Assembly: GCA_963693635.1 (NCBI GenBank)
Contig: CAVOBC010000263.1
Coordinates: 1-6,906, forward strand
DNA length: 6,906 bases
Direction: 5' to 3'
Source: CAVOBC01 sp963693635
Lineage (GTDB): Bacteria; Pseudomonadota; Gammaproteobacteria; Pseudomonadales; Azotimanducaceae
Position numbers and translations under genes: made by a program. The notes beneath the pieces were generated by a model. It worked only from the letters and a program-made list of their open reading frames with translations. It ran no database searches and had not been told where the DNA came from. Below are positions 1 to 5,552 of the stretch, one piece after another; position 1 is the stretch's first letter; every line of letters starts with the position of its first letter.

Positions 1-130
1 TGTGAGCATGTTCCATGTTCGCACCAGCGCCGTGAGCGAGGACGATCACATGCGTCTGGTCCGCAGCGGACTGGAGAATCGCGCCGACAGAGCCCGCCTC
101 GACCGGTAGTTTGATGCGTCTTTTCGTCAT
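1..130 (-). CDS. Alpha/beta hydrolase, KANL3/Tex30-like family (N-terminal fragment, runs off the left edge)
   Basis: Translating the minus strand from the ATG at 130-128 gives an open frame of 43 residues to the window edge, starting MTKRRIKLPVEAGSVGAIL and reaching HVIVLAHGAGANMEHAH. The segment VIVLAHGAGA is a hydrophobic strand followed by the HGAGA turn that forms the oxyanion hole in small alpha/beta hydrolases of the KANL3/Tex30 (COG3571-like) group. The catalytic Ser, Asp and His would lie outside the window. A good Shine-Dalgarno sequence (GGGAGG on the minus strand, about 7 nt before the ATG) supports this start. It lies downstream of, and on the same strand as, the sigma/anti-sigma genes, but about 215 bp separate it from the anti-sigma remnant, so it may have its own promoter. 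The family assignment rests on one short motif; the substrate is unknown. Confidence 0.72.
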   Translation of the reverse strand, partial: MTKRRIKLPVEAGSVGAILQSAADQTHVIVLAHGAGANMEHAH

Positions 131-345
131 CGTCGCGCCTCCCGTTCATGAGTCTTGGATAGCCAGTTTCGAGGAAATGGCGGCGGAAATCGATACGGGC
201 GCGGCGTCATGGCGAGCGCCGATCGTGCCGCATTGCCGCTCGGCCGACACGGATCCCATACCTCGCCTATAACCGGCCCACCCGGAAGACGCGGGCGGTT
301 AACCATCACCCGAACACGATCGCGTTGGAAGACGCAGGGACGCGG
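131..345. repeat. Non-coding spacer with degenerate REP-like hairpin sequence
   Basis: This 215-bp spacer has no convincing gene. Around 160-215 it reads like an eroded dispersed intergenic repeat: TTGGATAGCCAGTTTCGAGG, an imperfect hairpin at 166-183 (CCA-TTTC paired with GAAA-TGG around GAG), then GTCATGGCGAGCG at 207-219, close to the GTCATTGCGAGCG element found in many proteobacterial intergenic repeats. A second imperfect inverted repeat, AACCG...CGGTT, spans 271-300 with a partly paired interior. It lacks a clear T tract, so it is a poor terminator candidate for the minus-strand operon. Calling this a REP-like remnant is inference from resemblance; a single window cannot show copy number. 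Confidence 0.3.
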
Positions 346-462
346 CTACGCGTCGGTGGTATCAGAACTTGACCGGAGATTGCCGCGGTAATGCGCCGCA
401 AGCGCGTGCAGGTCTAGCGTCGTGGGCGAGCACGGCCACGACAGCCTTTTCACCCGGTTCGA
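346..462 (-). pseudogene. Frameshifted C-terminal remnant of the DUF3379 anti-sigma gene
   Basis: Immediately after the TGA at 465-463 the minus strand still encodes DUF3379-like sequence in other frames. Shifting by -1 at the stop (its ATGA read as ATG) gives MIEPGEKAVVAVLAHDA, which resembles the end of this family, where a Gly/Pro-rich turn precedes a hydrophobic AVV-type strand. Near 416-418 the reading appears to return to the original frame with LDLHALAAHYRGNLRSSS and a TAG stop at 348-346. A lost base followed by a gained base would explain both shifts. The other continuation, staying in the shifted frame to a TGA at 364-362, fits less well. The remnant suggests that the ORF ending at 463 is truncated relative to its ancestor by about 39 codons. 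Confidence 0.5.
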
Positions 463-1047
463 TCATGCCACGCCAGTGGCCTTTTTCGATGGCGATCGGC
501 TGTCCCGGATCGGCGTCGGCACAACGAGCAGGGTGAACTGTTCATCGCCCTTGCGAACGATGAGGTGTGCCACCAATTCGCCATCGATGATGCAATTGGA
601 CGCGAAGAGCACCTTCCCCATGGAGCCTGTGGGTACGGTTGAAATGGAGCCGAGCACCGACAGCACCGTCGCGGCCGGGACGGGCCCCGGATGAAGGTGC
701 GATCCTTCCTGCTCGACGTGCGTAATCAATCGTTCGCCGATTCCTGGTTCCCGCAACGCAACGAGTACCGTGCAAACGACGACGAAAAATGAAGCTGCCA
801 TACCCACCAGATATCCGATCGATGGGCGTCGAGGCAGTTGGGTGCGGGACTGGTTCAGTAGCACCCGCGCCGCAAGCCCTTCGGGGACCGAGACACCAAA
901 CGCCTGCTTCAGGTCGTTATCCATGTCGGTGATTTCGCGTCGGAACTCGCGACACGCGCGGCATGTCTCGGCGTGCACGTCCATCTCTGGCAGCGCAGCC
1001 GAAGGCTCAGCAAGCGGTTGTCGGCGGAATTCCAGGCAGCTGATCAT
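463..1047 (-). CDS. DUF3379-type zinc-finger, membrane-anchored anti-sigma factor (C-terminus probably truncated)
   Basis: A 194-aa protein predicted to hold the adjacent ECF sigma factor inactive at the inner membrane. The N-terminus MISCLEFRR carries Cys4, and His25-x3-Cys29-x2-Cys32 completes the Cys...HxxxCxxC zinc site of ZAS-type anti-sigma domains. The segment FGVSVPEGLAARVLLNQSRT (50-69) is the typical DUF3379 linker, followed by one transmembrane helix at about 77-98 (IGYLVGMAASFF...VALR). The rest (about 100-194) is the predicted periplasmic domain. Its ATG overlaps the sigma stop as ATGA (1047-1044), indicating translational coupling and one transcript; there is no strong Shine-Dalgarno. 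The ORF ends abruptly after KKATGVA, and family-like sequence continues in shifted frames, so the protein is probably shortened. With the sigma gene broken too, its function is doubtful. Confidence 0.7.
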   Translation of the reverse strand: MISCLEFRRQPLAEPSAALPEMDVHAETCRACREFRREITDMDNDLKQAFGVSVPEGLAARVLLNQSRTQLPRRPSIGYLVGMAASFFVVVCTVLVALREPGIGERLITHVEQEGSHLHPGPVPAATVLSVLGSISTVPTGSMGKVLFASNCIIDGELVAHLIVRKGDEQFTLLVVPTPIRDSRSPSKKATGVA

Positions 1048-1630
1048 TCGTTGTTCTTGGGTTTCTTGAGGGTTACCCCGGTCTCAACGCTGCCCTCGAG
1101 CATGGCACGGAGCTTTCGTCTGGCTCTGTCCAGGCGGGTCGCAACGGTGTTGCGAGGAAGATCAAACATGGCCCCGATCTCGTCAAAACTATGTCCCTGG
1201 ATAACCTGCAGCATCAGCGGTTCACGGTACTTCTCGGCAAGTTGTCGAAGTGCATGGCGAAGTGCCAGAACCTCGGGTCTCGCATCAAACTCAACATACT
1301 CGGACGCGACGGGTCCGTGTCCGAATACTTGAGTTGAGCCCGCTCGTACTTGCGGGCATTCTCGCGGCGCTAAATAGTCGTTAGCCAGCTCTTCGCGGAA
1401 TTCTCATCCTTGAGCGAATCGAGAAAACGCCAGGCCCGCAGGAACGTTTCTTGCACAAGGTCCTCGGCAGCCGCTGACTCGCCCGACAGCCAGTATGCAC
1501 ACCGGTACAGCCAGCCACTGTAGGCACTCACAAGATGGAGAAATCGGCTCTGTTTGTCTCGCCTAAGCTGTCCAGCGTTTTGCCTGGTGGAAAGTTTGTC
1601 TGATGGAAAGTCTGTCTGCCGTTCGGACAC
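1044..1630 (-). pseudogene. ECF RNA polymerase sigma factor, broken by an in-frame TAG and a frameshift
   Basis: Reassembled from two frames, this is a complete ECF (sigma-70 family) sigma factor of about 195 codons. Region 2 is clear: FLHLVSAYSGWLYRCAYWLS, then AAAEDLVQETFLRAW and KSWLTTI. A TAG at 1372-1370 stands where Leu or similar is expected before RRENARKYERAQLKYS. About 23 codons later, near 1300-1305, the reading must move by -1 to give EYVEFDARPEVLALRHAL and then region 4 (AEKYREPLMLQVIQGHSFDE, followed by the helix-turn-helix PRNTVATRLDRARRKLRAML), ending with TGA at 1046-1044. The best start is GTG at 1630 (MSERQTDFPSDK); there is no strong ribosome site, and the open frame extends upstream to about 1843 without sigma-like sequence. 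The last four bases overlap the anti-sigma ATG. As given, only region 2 could be made. Confidence 0.8.
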
Positions 1631-1810
1631 AGCTCGAGAACCGAAGGTCGGGACATCGCTACACAGCAGGCTGCATCGTATACAAGAGACCGGCAAGGAA
1701 AAACGTTTCTTCCCCGCAGATGCCGCTGTCCTTAGAGCCAGCCCAGTCCCGGTATCGCACACCTCAAGTGCCGAACCACAATATCGCGTGAAGTCTGAGT
1801 TTCTCGTTGC

Positions 1811-1827
1811 AAAACCGGACGGTCCGG
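1811..1827 (-). terminator. Weak Rho-independent terminator or palindromic site after the 155-aa gene
   Basis: CCGGAC-G-GTCCGG at 1815-1827 is a perfect inverted repeat. On the minus strand it is followed directly by TTTT (1814-1811), and two further G-T pairs could extend the stem. It lies 25 nt beyond the stop of the minus-strand 155-aa gene, where a terminator would be expected. The stem is short (5 bp around a 3-nt loop) and the T tract brief, so termination would be weak; an operator for the sigma gene is the alternative. Confidence 0.35.
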
Positions 1828-1852
1828 CCGATTCAAACGACACGCAGCAGTC

Positions 1853-2320
1853 TCAAAACGCGCCTGCCTCAAACAAGGTCAACCAATAGTCACTATCGTT
1901 GCGATCGCGCCAGGAACGATGACCGGCGGTCATCCCCAACGGACCCGGTCCCGTGCCGTTATCGAGCGGCCGGTAGTCAACTGTTACGAGCGGATTGACT
2001 CGCATCGACGAGATACCCATCGCAGGCTCTGCGAGGCTGACCAGCATCTCGGCTTCATCACGCTTGCGGGTGAGGTCACAAAACTCGCTAGCCATGTTTC
2101 TCAGAAACGTGTGCACGCCGTCGGCGGGCAATCGGGATACACCAAAGACCCGGGAACCGGACGTTCTCCATCCCAGCATGTGCAGCAACGCAAGCGCCTC
2201 GCAGCGCGCGCAACTGACAACCGCATCGGTCAGATCCAATTCAAAATCGAGCACGTGAACCACGTCGGGCGACGCCCCGACGCGCTGCCAATCGTGGACG
2301 CAATCACGCGTGTCCGTCAC
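1853..2320 (-). CDS. Conserved-looking hypothetical protein with a CxH...CxxC putative metal site
   Basis: A 155-aa soluble protein that I do not recognise as a named family. The codons have strong G/C third-position preference like the real genes here, unlike a chance frame. The N-terminal half contains Cys7-x-His9 and, after the acidic stretch HVLDFELDLTDAVV, Cys37-x2-Cys40, a spacing compatible with a zinc-binding treble-clef or ribbon. No signal peptide or transmembrane helix is seen. The only usable start is GTG at 2320-2318, because an in-frame TGA lies just upstream at 2332-2330; no strong Shine-Dalgarno is visible. It may be co-transcribed with the Cys-rich ORF ending 9 nt upstream, and a palindrome with a T tract follows its stop. 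A small regulatory or metal-binding role is possible but is speculation. Confidence 0.6.
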   Translation of the reverse strand: MTDTRDCVHDWQRVGASPDVVHVLDFELDLTDAVVSCARCEALALLHMLGWRTSGSRVFGVSRLPADGVHTFLRNMASEFCDLTRKRDEAEMLVSLAEPAMGISSMRVNPLVTVDYRPLDNGTGPGPLGMTAGHRSWRDRNDSDYWLTLFEAGAF

Positions 2321-2329
2321 GGCCGGTGC

Positions 2330-2515
2330 TCACAAGCAGTTCCATCCCCCAGGGACTTTAGAAGCGGCAACTTTGGTTGGCATGACCGAAGCAAATGGTC
2401 GGCATCGTTGGTACGGATGGATGCATTCGCATTGATGACACTCTGAGATGACAGGTCGCAGGTCACAGCGCTGGCATGCACAACGATTGACCTCAAGCTC
2501 AACTCCGACCGGCAT
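2330..2515 (-). CDS. Possible small Cys-rich (zinc-ribbon-like) protein
   Basis: A 61-aa open frame from ATG at 2515 to TGA at 2332-2330, starting MPVGVELEVNRCACQRCDLR. Its seven clustered cysteines form CxCxxC (12-17), CxxCxC (25-30) and a single Cys at 37, with another near the C-terminus, as in zinc ribbons or knuckles. It fills a gap between other genes and ends 9 nt before the GTG of the 155-aa gene, which would suit translational coupling. Against it: there is no Shine-Dalgarno, third-position GC bias is weaker than in its neighbours, and the second half (about 38-61) has no recognisable pattern. A TTG at 2518 is an alternative start. It could be a real small metal-binding protein, a gene remnant, or a chance frame. 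Confidence 0.33.
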   Translation of the reverse strand: MPVGVELEVNRCACQRCDLRPVISECHQCECIHPYQRCRPFASVMPTKVAASKVPGGWNCL

Positions 2516-2530
2516 CAAGGCCGGCGGTTT

Positions 2531-2543
2531 CGATCATTGATCG
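2531..2543. promoter_or_regulatory. Perfect 13-bp dyad in the divergent intergenic region (operator candidate)
   Basis: CGATCA-T-TGATCG is a perfect inverted repeat around one central base. It sits between the divergently oriented minus-strand ORFs (from 2515) and the MFS gene (from 2597), where a dimeric regulator controlling both directions could bind. A second small inverted repeat, CCGGC...GCCGG, lies at 2509-2524. No convincing -35/-10 pair was found here, and no regulator gene is in the window, so the role is inference. Confidence 0.3.
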
Positions 2544-2596
2544 GGCGTGCTTTGCGTTTAGCTCATCTTAGCGGATAGTACGCCGCTTTCGATTGC

Positions 2597-3829
2597 GTGA
2601 CCGCGCGAATGACAATCTTCGATGGTTGGCGGGTGATCGCTGGTCTCTTCATCATCATGGCGATCTCGCCTGGCCTCGGGTTCTATAACCAGGCGGTCAT
2701 GATAAGAGCACTTGTCGGCCAGTCCGGCTTTGATATCACGCATGCTTCAAATGCTGCGGGTCTCTTCTTCCTGATCAGTGGCATCGCGGGTCTCCCGGTC
2801 GCCAGCCGGCTTGAACGCAATGATGCCCGCATCATCATCGTGACTGGCGCTTTAGTCTGAGCGGGATCGATGGCGATGCTGGGCCAGGTCTCCGAGGTCT
2901 GGGAGCTGTACGCGGTCTACGTTTGTTACGGAATCGGATTCTGCTGCAGCGGACTAATTCCGGTTACAACGATCGTCACTCGCTGGTTTCATCGCCAGCG
3001 CGCGCTTGCTCTATCAGTCGCCTCCACGGGTCTCTCGATCGGTGGTGTCGTTGTGACGCCGGCTAGTGCCGTTATGGTCGATCGCCTCGGGCTTGCAACC
3101 GCGGCACCACTGCTGGGCTTGCTGTTTCTACTGGGCGTGCTGCCCTCGCTTCTGATCGTGCGCCCATCCCCGGCATCGGTGGGGCTCACGCCGGATGGCG
3201 ACCCGAGAGTCGAGAGCGCAGGCCCGGTTGTCGTCGATGGGGTCGACTTCCGCGATGCCATTCGCGGGCGCTACTTTTGGCTGCTTGGATTCGCTTACTT
3301 CCTGCTGATGGGCGTCCAGGTCGGCGGCATCGCCCATCAGTATGGTCTTGTGGCGGAACGCGCCTCACCCGGAATCGCGGTGTATCTACTCGCCATTCTC
3401 CCCACCTTCAGCATCATCGGGCGCCTTGCCGGTGGCATTTTTGCCGATCGTACCCCCATCGGTAGCTTTACGATGATCATGATCTTCATTCAAACCGTGG
3501 CGATGTTCCTGCTCGGCACTGCCAGTTCCGATGCTGCCCTTGTAATCGGCTTATCTATTTTCGGCATTTCGGTCGGCAACCTGCTGATGCTGCACCCGTT
3601 GCTGATCGCGAACGCCTATGGCCTGCGGCATTATCCGCGCTTGTATTCGGTCTCGAATCTGCTGTCCGCGTTAGGTGTCGCGGCCGGACCTGCGGTGATT
3701 GGCTTCACCCTGAGTGTCACGGGCACCTATACCGTTGCCTACCTCGGCGGTGGCGTGATCGCGGGTATGGCGCTCGCGGTCTTTGCGCTCGCCGGGCGCC
3801 CGTATAAGCGGTCGACCACATCCGCCTAG
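2597..3829 (+). pseudogene. MFS transporter (oxalate/formate-antiporter-like) interrupted by one in-frame TGA
   Basis: A 12-helix major facilitator of about 410 codons in one frame, broken only by TGA at 2858-2860. The first 87 codons (from GTG 2597, or ATG 2609 giving MTIFDGWRVIAGLF) cover TM1, TM2 and the start of TM3, with a degenerate loop 2-3 motif (GLPVASRLERNDAR). The same frame resumes with AGSMAMLGQVSEVWELYAVY. RWFHRQRALALSVASTGLSI and the RPSPASVGLTPDGDP central loop are typical of the OFA/monocarboxylate-like branch, and GRLAGGIFADR is the loop 8-9 motif. The downstream piece could start at ATG 2870 or 2876, but it would lack two helices and probably not transport. TGA serves as the natural stop of intact genes here, so recoding is unlikely. 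The substrate is unknown; the neighbours suggest an organic acid or lipid-derived compound. Confidence 0.82.
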
Positions 3830-3856
3830 CAGATCCGCCTGGCACATCCGCTAAGG
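3818..3856. repeat. 13-nt tandem repeat, 3 copies, spanning the MFS stop codon
   Basis: Three head-to-tail units: ACATCCGCCTAGC (3818-3830), AGATCCGCCTGGC (3831-3843) and ACATCCGCTAAGG (3844-3856). Unit 2 differs from unit 1 at two positions, and unit 3 diverges at its end. The transporter's TAG stop (3827-3829) lies inside the first unit. Because the period is not a multiple of three, copy-number change after the first unit would not alter the protein. Confidence 0.75.
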
Positions 3857-3941
3857 CAGGCACCGCGGCGAAATCTCAACAACCGATAGCCCCGCGCCGA
3901 CCTGACAACGACGAAGCAAGAAGCCGGTAGACTGCCAACCT

Positions 3942-3977
3942 GGATCCGACGTGGGATCTGGCATGGGATCCGAGGTA
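3942..3977. repeat. 12-nt tandem repeat, 3 copies, upstream of the LLM oxidoreductase
   Basis: Units GGATCCGACGTG (3942-3953), GGATCTGGCATG (3954-3965) and GGATCCGAGGTA (3966-3977) share a GGATC start and a purine-rich tail. They lie in the 223-bp spacer between the transporter and the oxidoreductase, ending about 75 nt before the latter's ATG. The rest of the spacer (3857-3941 and 3978-4040) shows no gene and no clear promoter. Confidence 0.6.
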
Positions 3978-4052
3978 GTCAGGTCCACTGGTTCAAGCAG
4001 CCACAACCCGGGAAAGAAGCGACAAACAAGCAAGGTAAAGAGAGGGAACACG

Positions 4053-4907
4053 ATGAAGATTGGAATCCAGGTACCGTTCAACCAGCACTCAACACCCGAA
4101 TATATCGCCGCGGCCAGCGCCGCTATAGAAGCGTTGGGTTTCGATTCGTTGTGGGCCCCCGAGCATGTGCTGTTCTTTCCTGCTTATGCATCACGCTACC
4201 CGTACTCAGACGATGGCCGTATACCCGGCGCCCCGACAGGCTTGCTCGACCCCTTTTCAAGCCTGACTTTTGCCGCTGCGCACACGTCAAAAATTCGGCT
4301 CGGAACCGGCATTTGCCTCGTGCCCCAGCGCAATCCCGTGTACTGCGCGAAGCAAGTCGCTGATCTCGATTTTCTGAGTGATGGACGCTTCGACTTCGGC
4401 GTCGGTATCGGCTGGCTTCGTGAGGAGTTCGAGGCACTGGGTGTTCCCTGGGAACGTCGCGCAGATCGTACGCTGCAAGCGCTCGATGTCATGCGCTCGC
4501 TCTGGACCGAGAAGACATCCACATTGCGGGGCGATTTCTACAAGATTGAAGGGGCAATGCAGAATCCGAAACCCGTGCAACGTCCCCACCCACCGATCAT
4601 TTTCGGTGGTGAGAGTCACGCCGCACTTGAGCGCGTGGCGGCAACCGGCGACGGTTGGTACGGCTACAACCTGACCCCGGACCAAGCGACGGAGCGCATG
4701 GGAATGCTGGCGGCGCTGCTGGCCCAGAAAAATCGACGACGTGATGACATCGTTGTGAATGTGGGACCCGCGCGTGATGCGCTCACGCGTGCGGCGTTTG
4801 CGGAATTCGCTGAACTGGGTGTCGATCAGATCATCGTGGGCGCCTACGCGACTGATCTCGATCAATTGCAGCGCCGCGCAGAGAGATCACTCGCCCTCAT
4901 GCCGTAA
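4053..4907 (+). CDS. LLM-class (luciferase-like) F420/flavin-dependent oxidoreductase, TIGR03619-like
   Basis: A complete 284-aa, single-domain luciferase-like TIM-barrel protein, the usual length for the Rv2161c/TIGR03619 group. MKIGIQVPF is strand 1; GFDSLWAPEHVLFFP (29-43) is the conserved second strand and loop. SKIRLGTGICLVPQRNPVYC (79-98) then AKQVADLDFLSDGRFDFGVG (99-118), and WLREEFEALGVP, are hallmark motifs of the group; PKPVQRPHPPIIFGGES (172-188) forms a late barrel strand. Members oxidise or reduce organic substrates with F420 or FMN; which cofactor is used here cannot be read from sequence, and no F420 synthesis gene is nearby. The start is ATG 4053, preceded by AGAGGGA at 4041-4047. 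An in-frame ATG at 3951 would add 34 poorly conserved residues partly encoded by the 12-nt repeat and is less likely. It is cytosolic (no signal peptide) and probably acts with the downstream acyl-CoA genes. Confidence 0.88.
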   Translation: MKIGIQVPFNQHSTPEYIAAASAAIEALGFDSLWAPEHVLFFPAYASRYPYSDDGRIPGAPTGLLDPFSSLTFAAAHTSKIRLGTGICLVPQRNPVYCAKQVADLDFLSDGRFDFGVGIGWLREEFEALGVPWERRADRTLQALDVMRSLWTEKTSTLRGDFYKIEGAMQNPKPVQRPHPPIIFGGESHAALERVAATGDGWYGYNLTPDQATERMGMLAALLAQKNRRRDDIVVNVGPARDALTRAAFAEFAELGVDQIIVGAYATDLDQLQRRAERSLALMP

Positions 4908-4968
4908 CGTCGTATCTACCGACGGTATCGTGGTTTAATCAGATCCGTTAAGTAGTCACCTGCCCCGG

Positions 4969-4996
4969 TTGAACCAATCTCCGGAACAAATTTAAT
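4969..4996 (+). promoter_or_regulatory. Candidate sigma-70-type promoter for the DUF35/thiolase genes
   Basis: TTGAAC (4969-4974) and TTTAAT (4991-4996) are separated by 16 bp and match the TTGACA/TATAAT consensus at 4 and 5 of 6 positions. Transcription would start near 5003, close to the DUF35 ribosome site (GGAG at 5009-5012), giving a very short leader. The 113-bp gap after the oxidoreductase fits an internal promoter, though read-through from upstream is equally possible: only a small 5-bp hairpin without a T tract (4908-4924) lies between. Confidence 0.35.
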
Positions 4997-5020
4997 CTTG
5001 ACTTTTTTGGAGTACGCAAG

Positions 5021-5452
5021 ATGTCCGAGCAGGCAGAAGCCAGCAGCCCGTTGCCAGTGGTCAGTTGGCTCAAGCTTCCAGGCGACGCAGAGCCGTACCT
5101 GGAAGGCCACCGCTGCGGGGAGTGCCAGGCGGTGTTTCTGGGCGAGCGCGACAACTGTTCGAGCTGTGGCGCCCGGGACAAGATGGCCGCTGAGAAGCTA
5201 TCGACCCGTGGCAAGTTGTACTCTTACAGCATTGTCCATCGGAGCTTCCCGGGGGTCGACGTGCCATATATCTCAGCGATTGTGGATCTCGAAGGCGGCG
5301 GCACAGTCAAGGGCAACCTGATCGACATCGAACCGGACCCCGCGAATCTTGAGTTCGACATGCCGGTCCAAGTGGTATTCAAGGACGCGCTCGGCCGAAA
5401 GGACAGGGACGGTAACAGCTATATCAGCTATTTCTTTCAACCCGCGGGTTGA
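5021..5452 (+). CDS. DUF35 Zn-ribbon/OB-fold acyl-CoA-binding protein
   Basis: A complete 143-aa protein with the two-part DUF35 layout. The rubredoxin-like zinc ribbon is Cys32-x2-Cys35 ... Cys46-x2-Cys49 (RCGECQAVFL, NCSSCGARD), preceded by a helical segment containing PYLEGHRC. The OB-fold covers about residues 60-143 (GKLYSYSIVHRSFPGVDVPY, AIVDLEGGGTVKGNLIDIEP, PVQVVFKDALGRKD, ending YISYFFQPAG). Family members act as obligate partners of thiolase-fold enzymes, positioning or channelling CoA esters (archaeal thiolase/HMG-CoA synthase complexes, the BbsA partner of BbsB thiolase, DUF35 domains of steroid side-chain aldolases). The thiolase gene 100 bp downstream on the same strand is the obvious partner. 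The start is ATG 5021 with GGAG 8 nt before it. All four zinc ligands are present, so the protein appears functional. Confidence 0.9.
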   Translation: MSEQAEASSPLPVVSWLKLPGDAEPYLEGHRCGECQAVFLGERDNCSSCGARDKMAAEKLSTRGKLYSYSIVHRSFPGVDVPYISAIVDLEGGGTVKGNLIDIEPDPANLEFDMPVQVVFKDALGRKDRDGNSYISYFFQPAG

Positions 5453-5493
5453 CCCAAATTCAATCTGTATCAACTAATTCCTGTGCCAAAATC

Positions 5494-5511
5494 TCGACCG
5501 GCAGCGGTCGA
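5494..5511. other. Stable hairpin between the DUF35 and thiolase genes
   Basis: TCGACCG-GCAG-CGGTCGA forms a perfect 7-bp stem with a 4-nt loop, 41 nt after the DUF35 stop and 42 nt before the thiolase ATG. There is no T tract on the plus side, so it is not a typical intrinsic terminator. It could adjust the relative output of the two genes by mRNA processing or stabilisation, or be an operator. The rest of the 100-bp spacer holds only the thiolase ribosome site. Confidence 0.45.
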
Positions 5512-5552
5512 CGCGGAAGGATAGGAACACACGTTCAACGAGGAGAGATTTG

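Noticed and set aside
127..309. 60-aa minus-strand open frame overlapping the hydrolase ATG by ATGA
   Set aside because: Pro/Arg-rich composition, translation of a REP-like region, no family resemblance, and the strong ribosome site nearby serves the hydrolase instead.
419..442. Hairpin GTCGTGG...CCACGAC as terminator of the anti-sigma operon
   Set aside because: No T tract follows it on the minus strand, and it lies within the frameshifted coding remnant.
1631..1843. Upstream extension of the sigma factor by about 71 residues
   Set aside because: The extra sequence is not sigma-like; GTG 1630 gives a normal ECF N-terminus. A TATACG box at 1682-1677 was considered as a -10 element but no suitable -35 was found.
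1919..2446. 175-aa plus-strand open frame
   Set aside because: Lies antisense to the 155-aa minus-strand gene, whose codon bias and Cys/His pattern look real; the plus-strand product is Arg/His-rich with no recognisable motifs.
2855..2863. Selenocysteine or TGA reassignment in the MFS gene
   Set aside because: The residue lies in an ordinary membrane helix, no downstream selenocysteine-insertion-like hairpin was evident, and other genes here end with TGA.
3951..4052. N-terminal extension of the LLM oxidoreductase
   Set aside because: The extra 34 residues are low complexity and partly repeat-encoded, while ATG 4053 has a good ribosome site and begins exactly at the family's first strand.
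3851..4081. 76-aa minus-strand frame with a hydrophobic N-terminal segment
   Set aside because: Begins inside the LLM oxidoreductase on the opposite strand, has no ribosome site, and its middle is the antisense of the 12-nt repeat.
4287..4865. 192-aa minus-strand open frame
   Set aside because: Antisense to the well-supported LLM oxidoreductase and without recognisable motifs.
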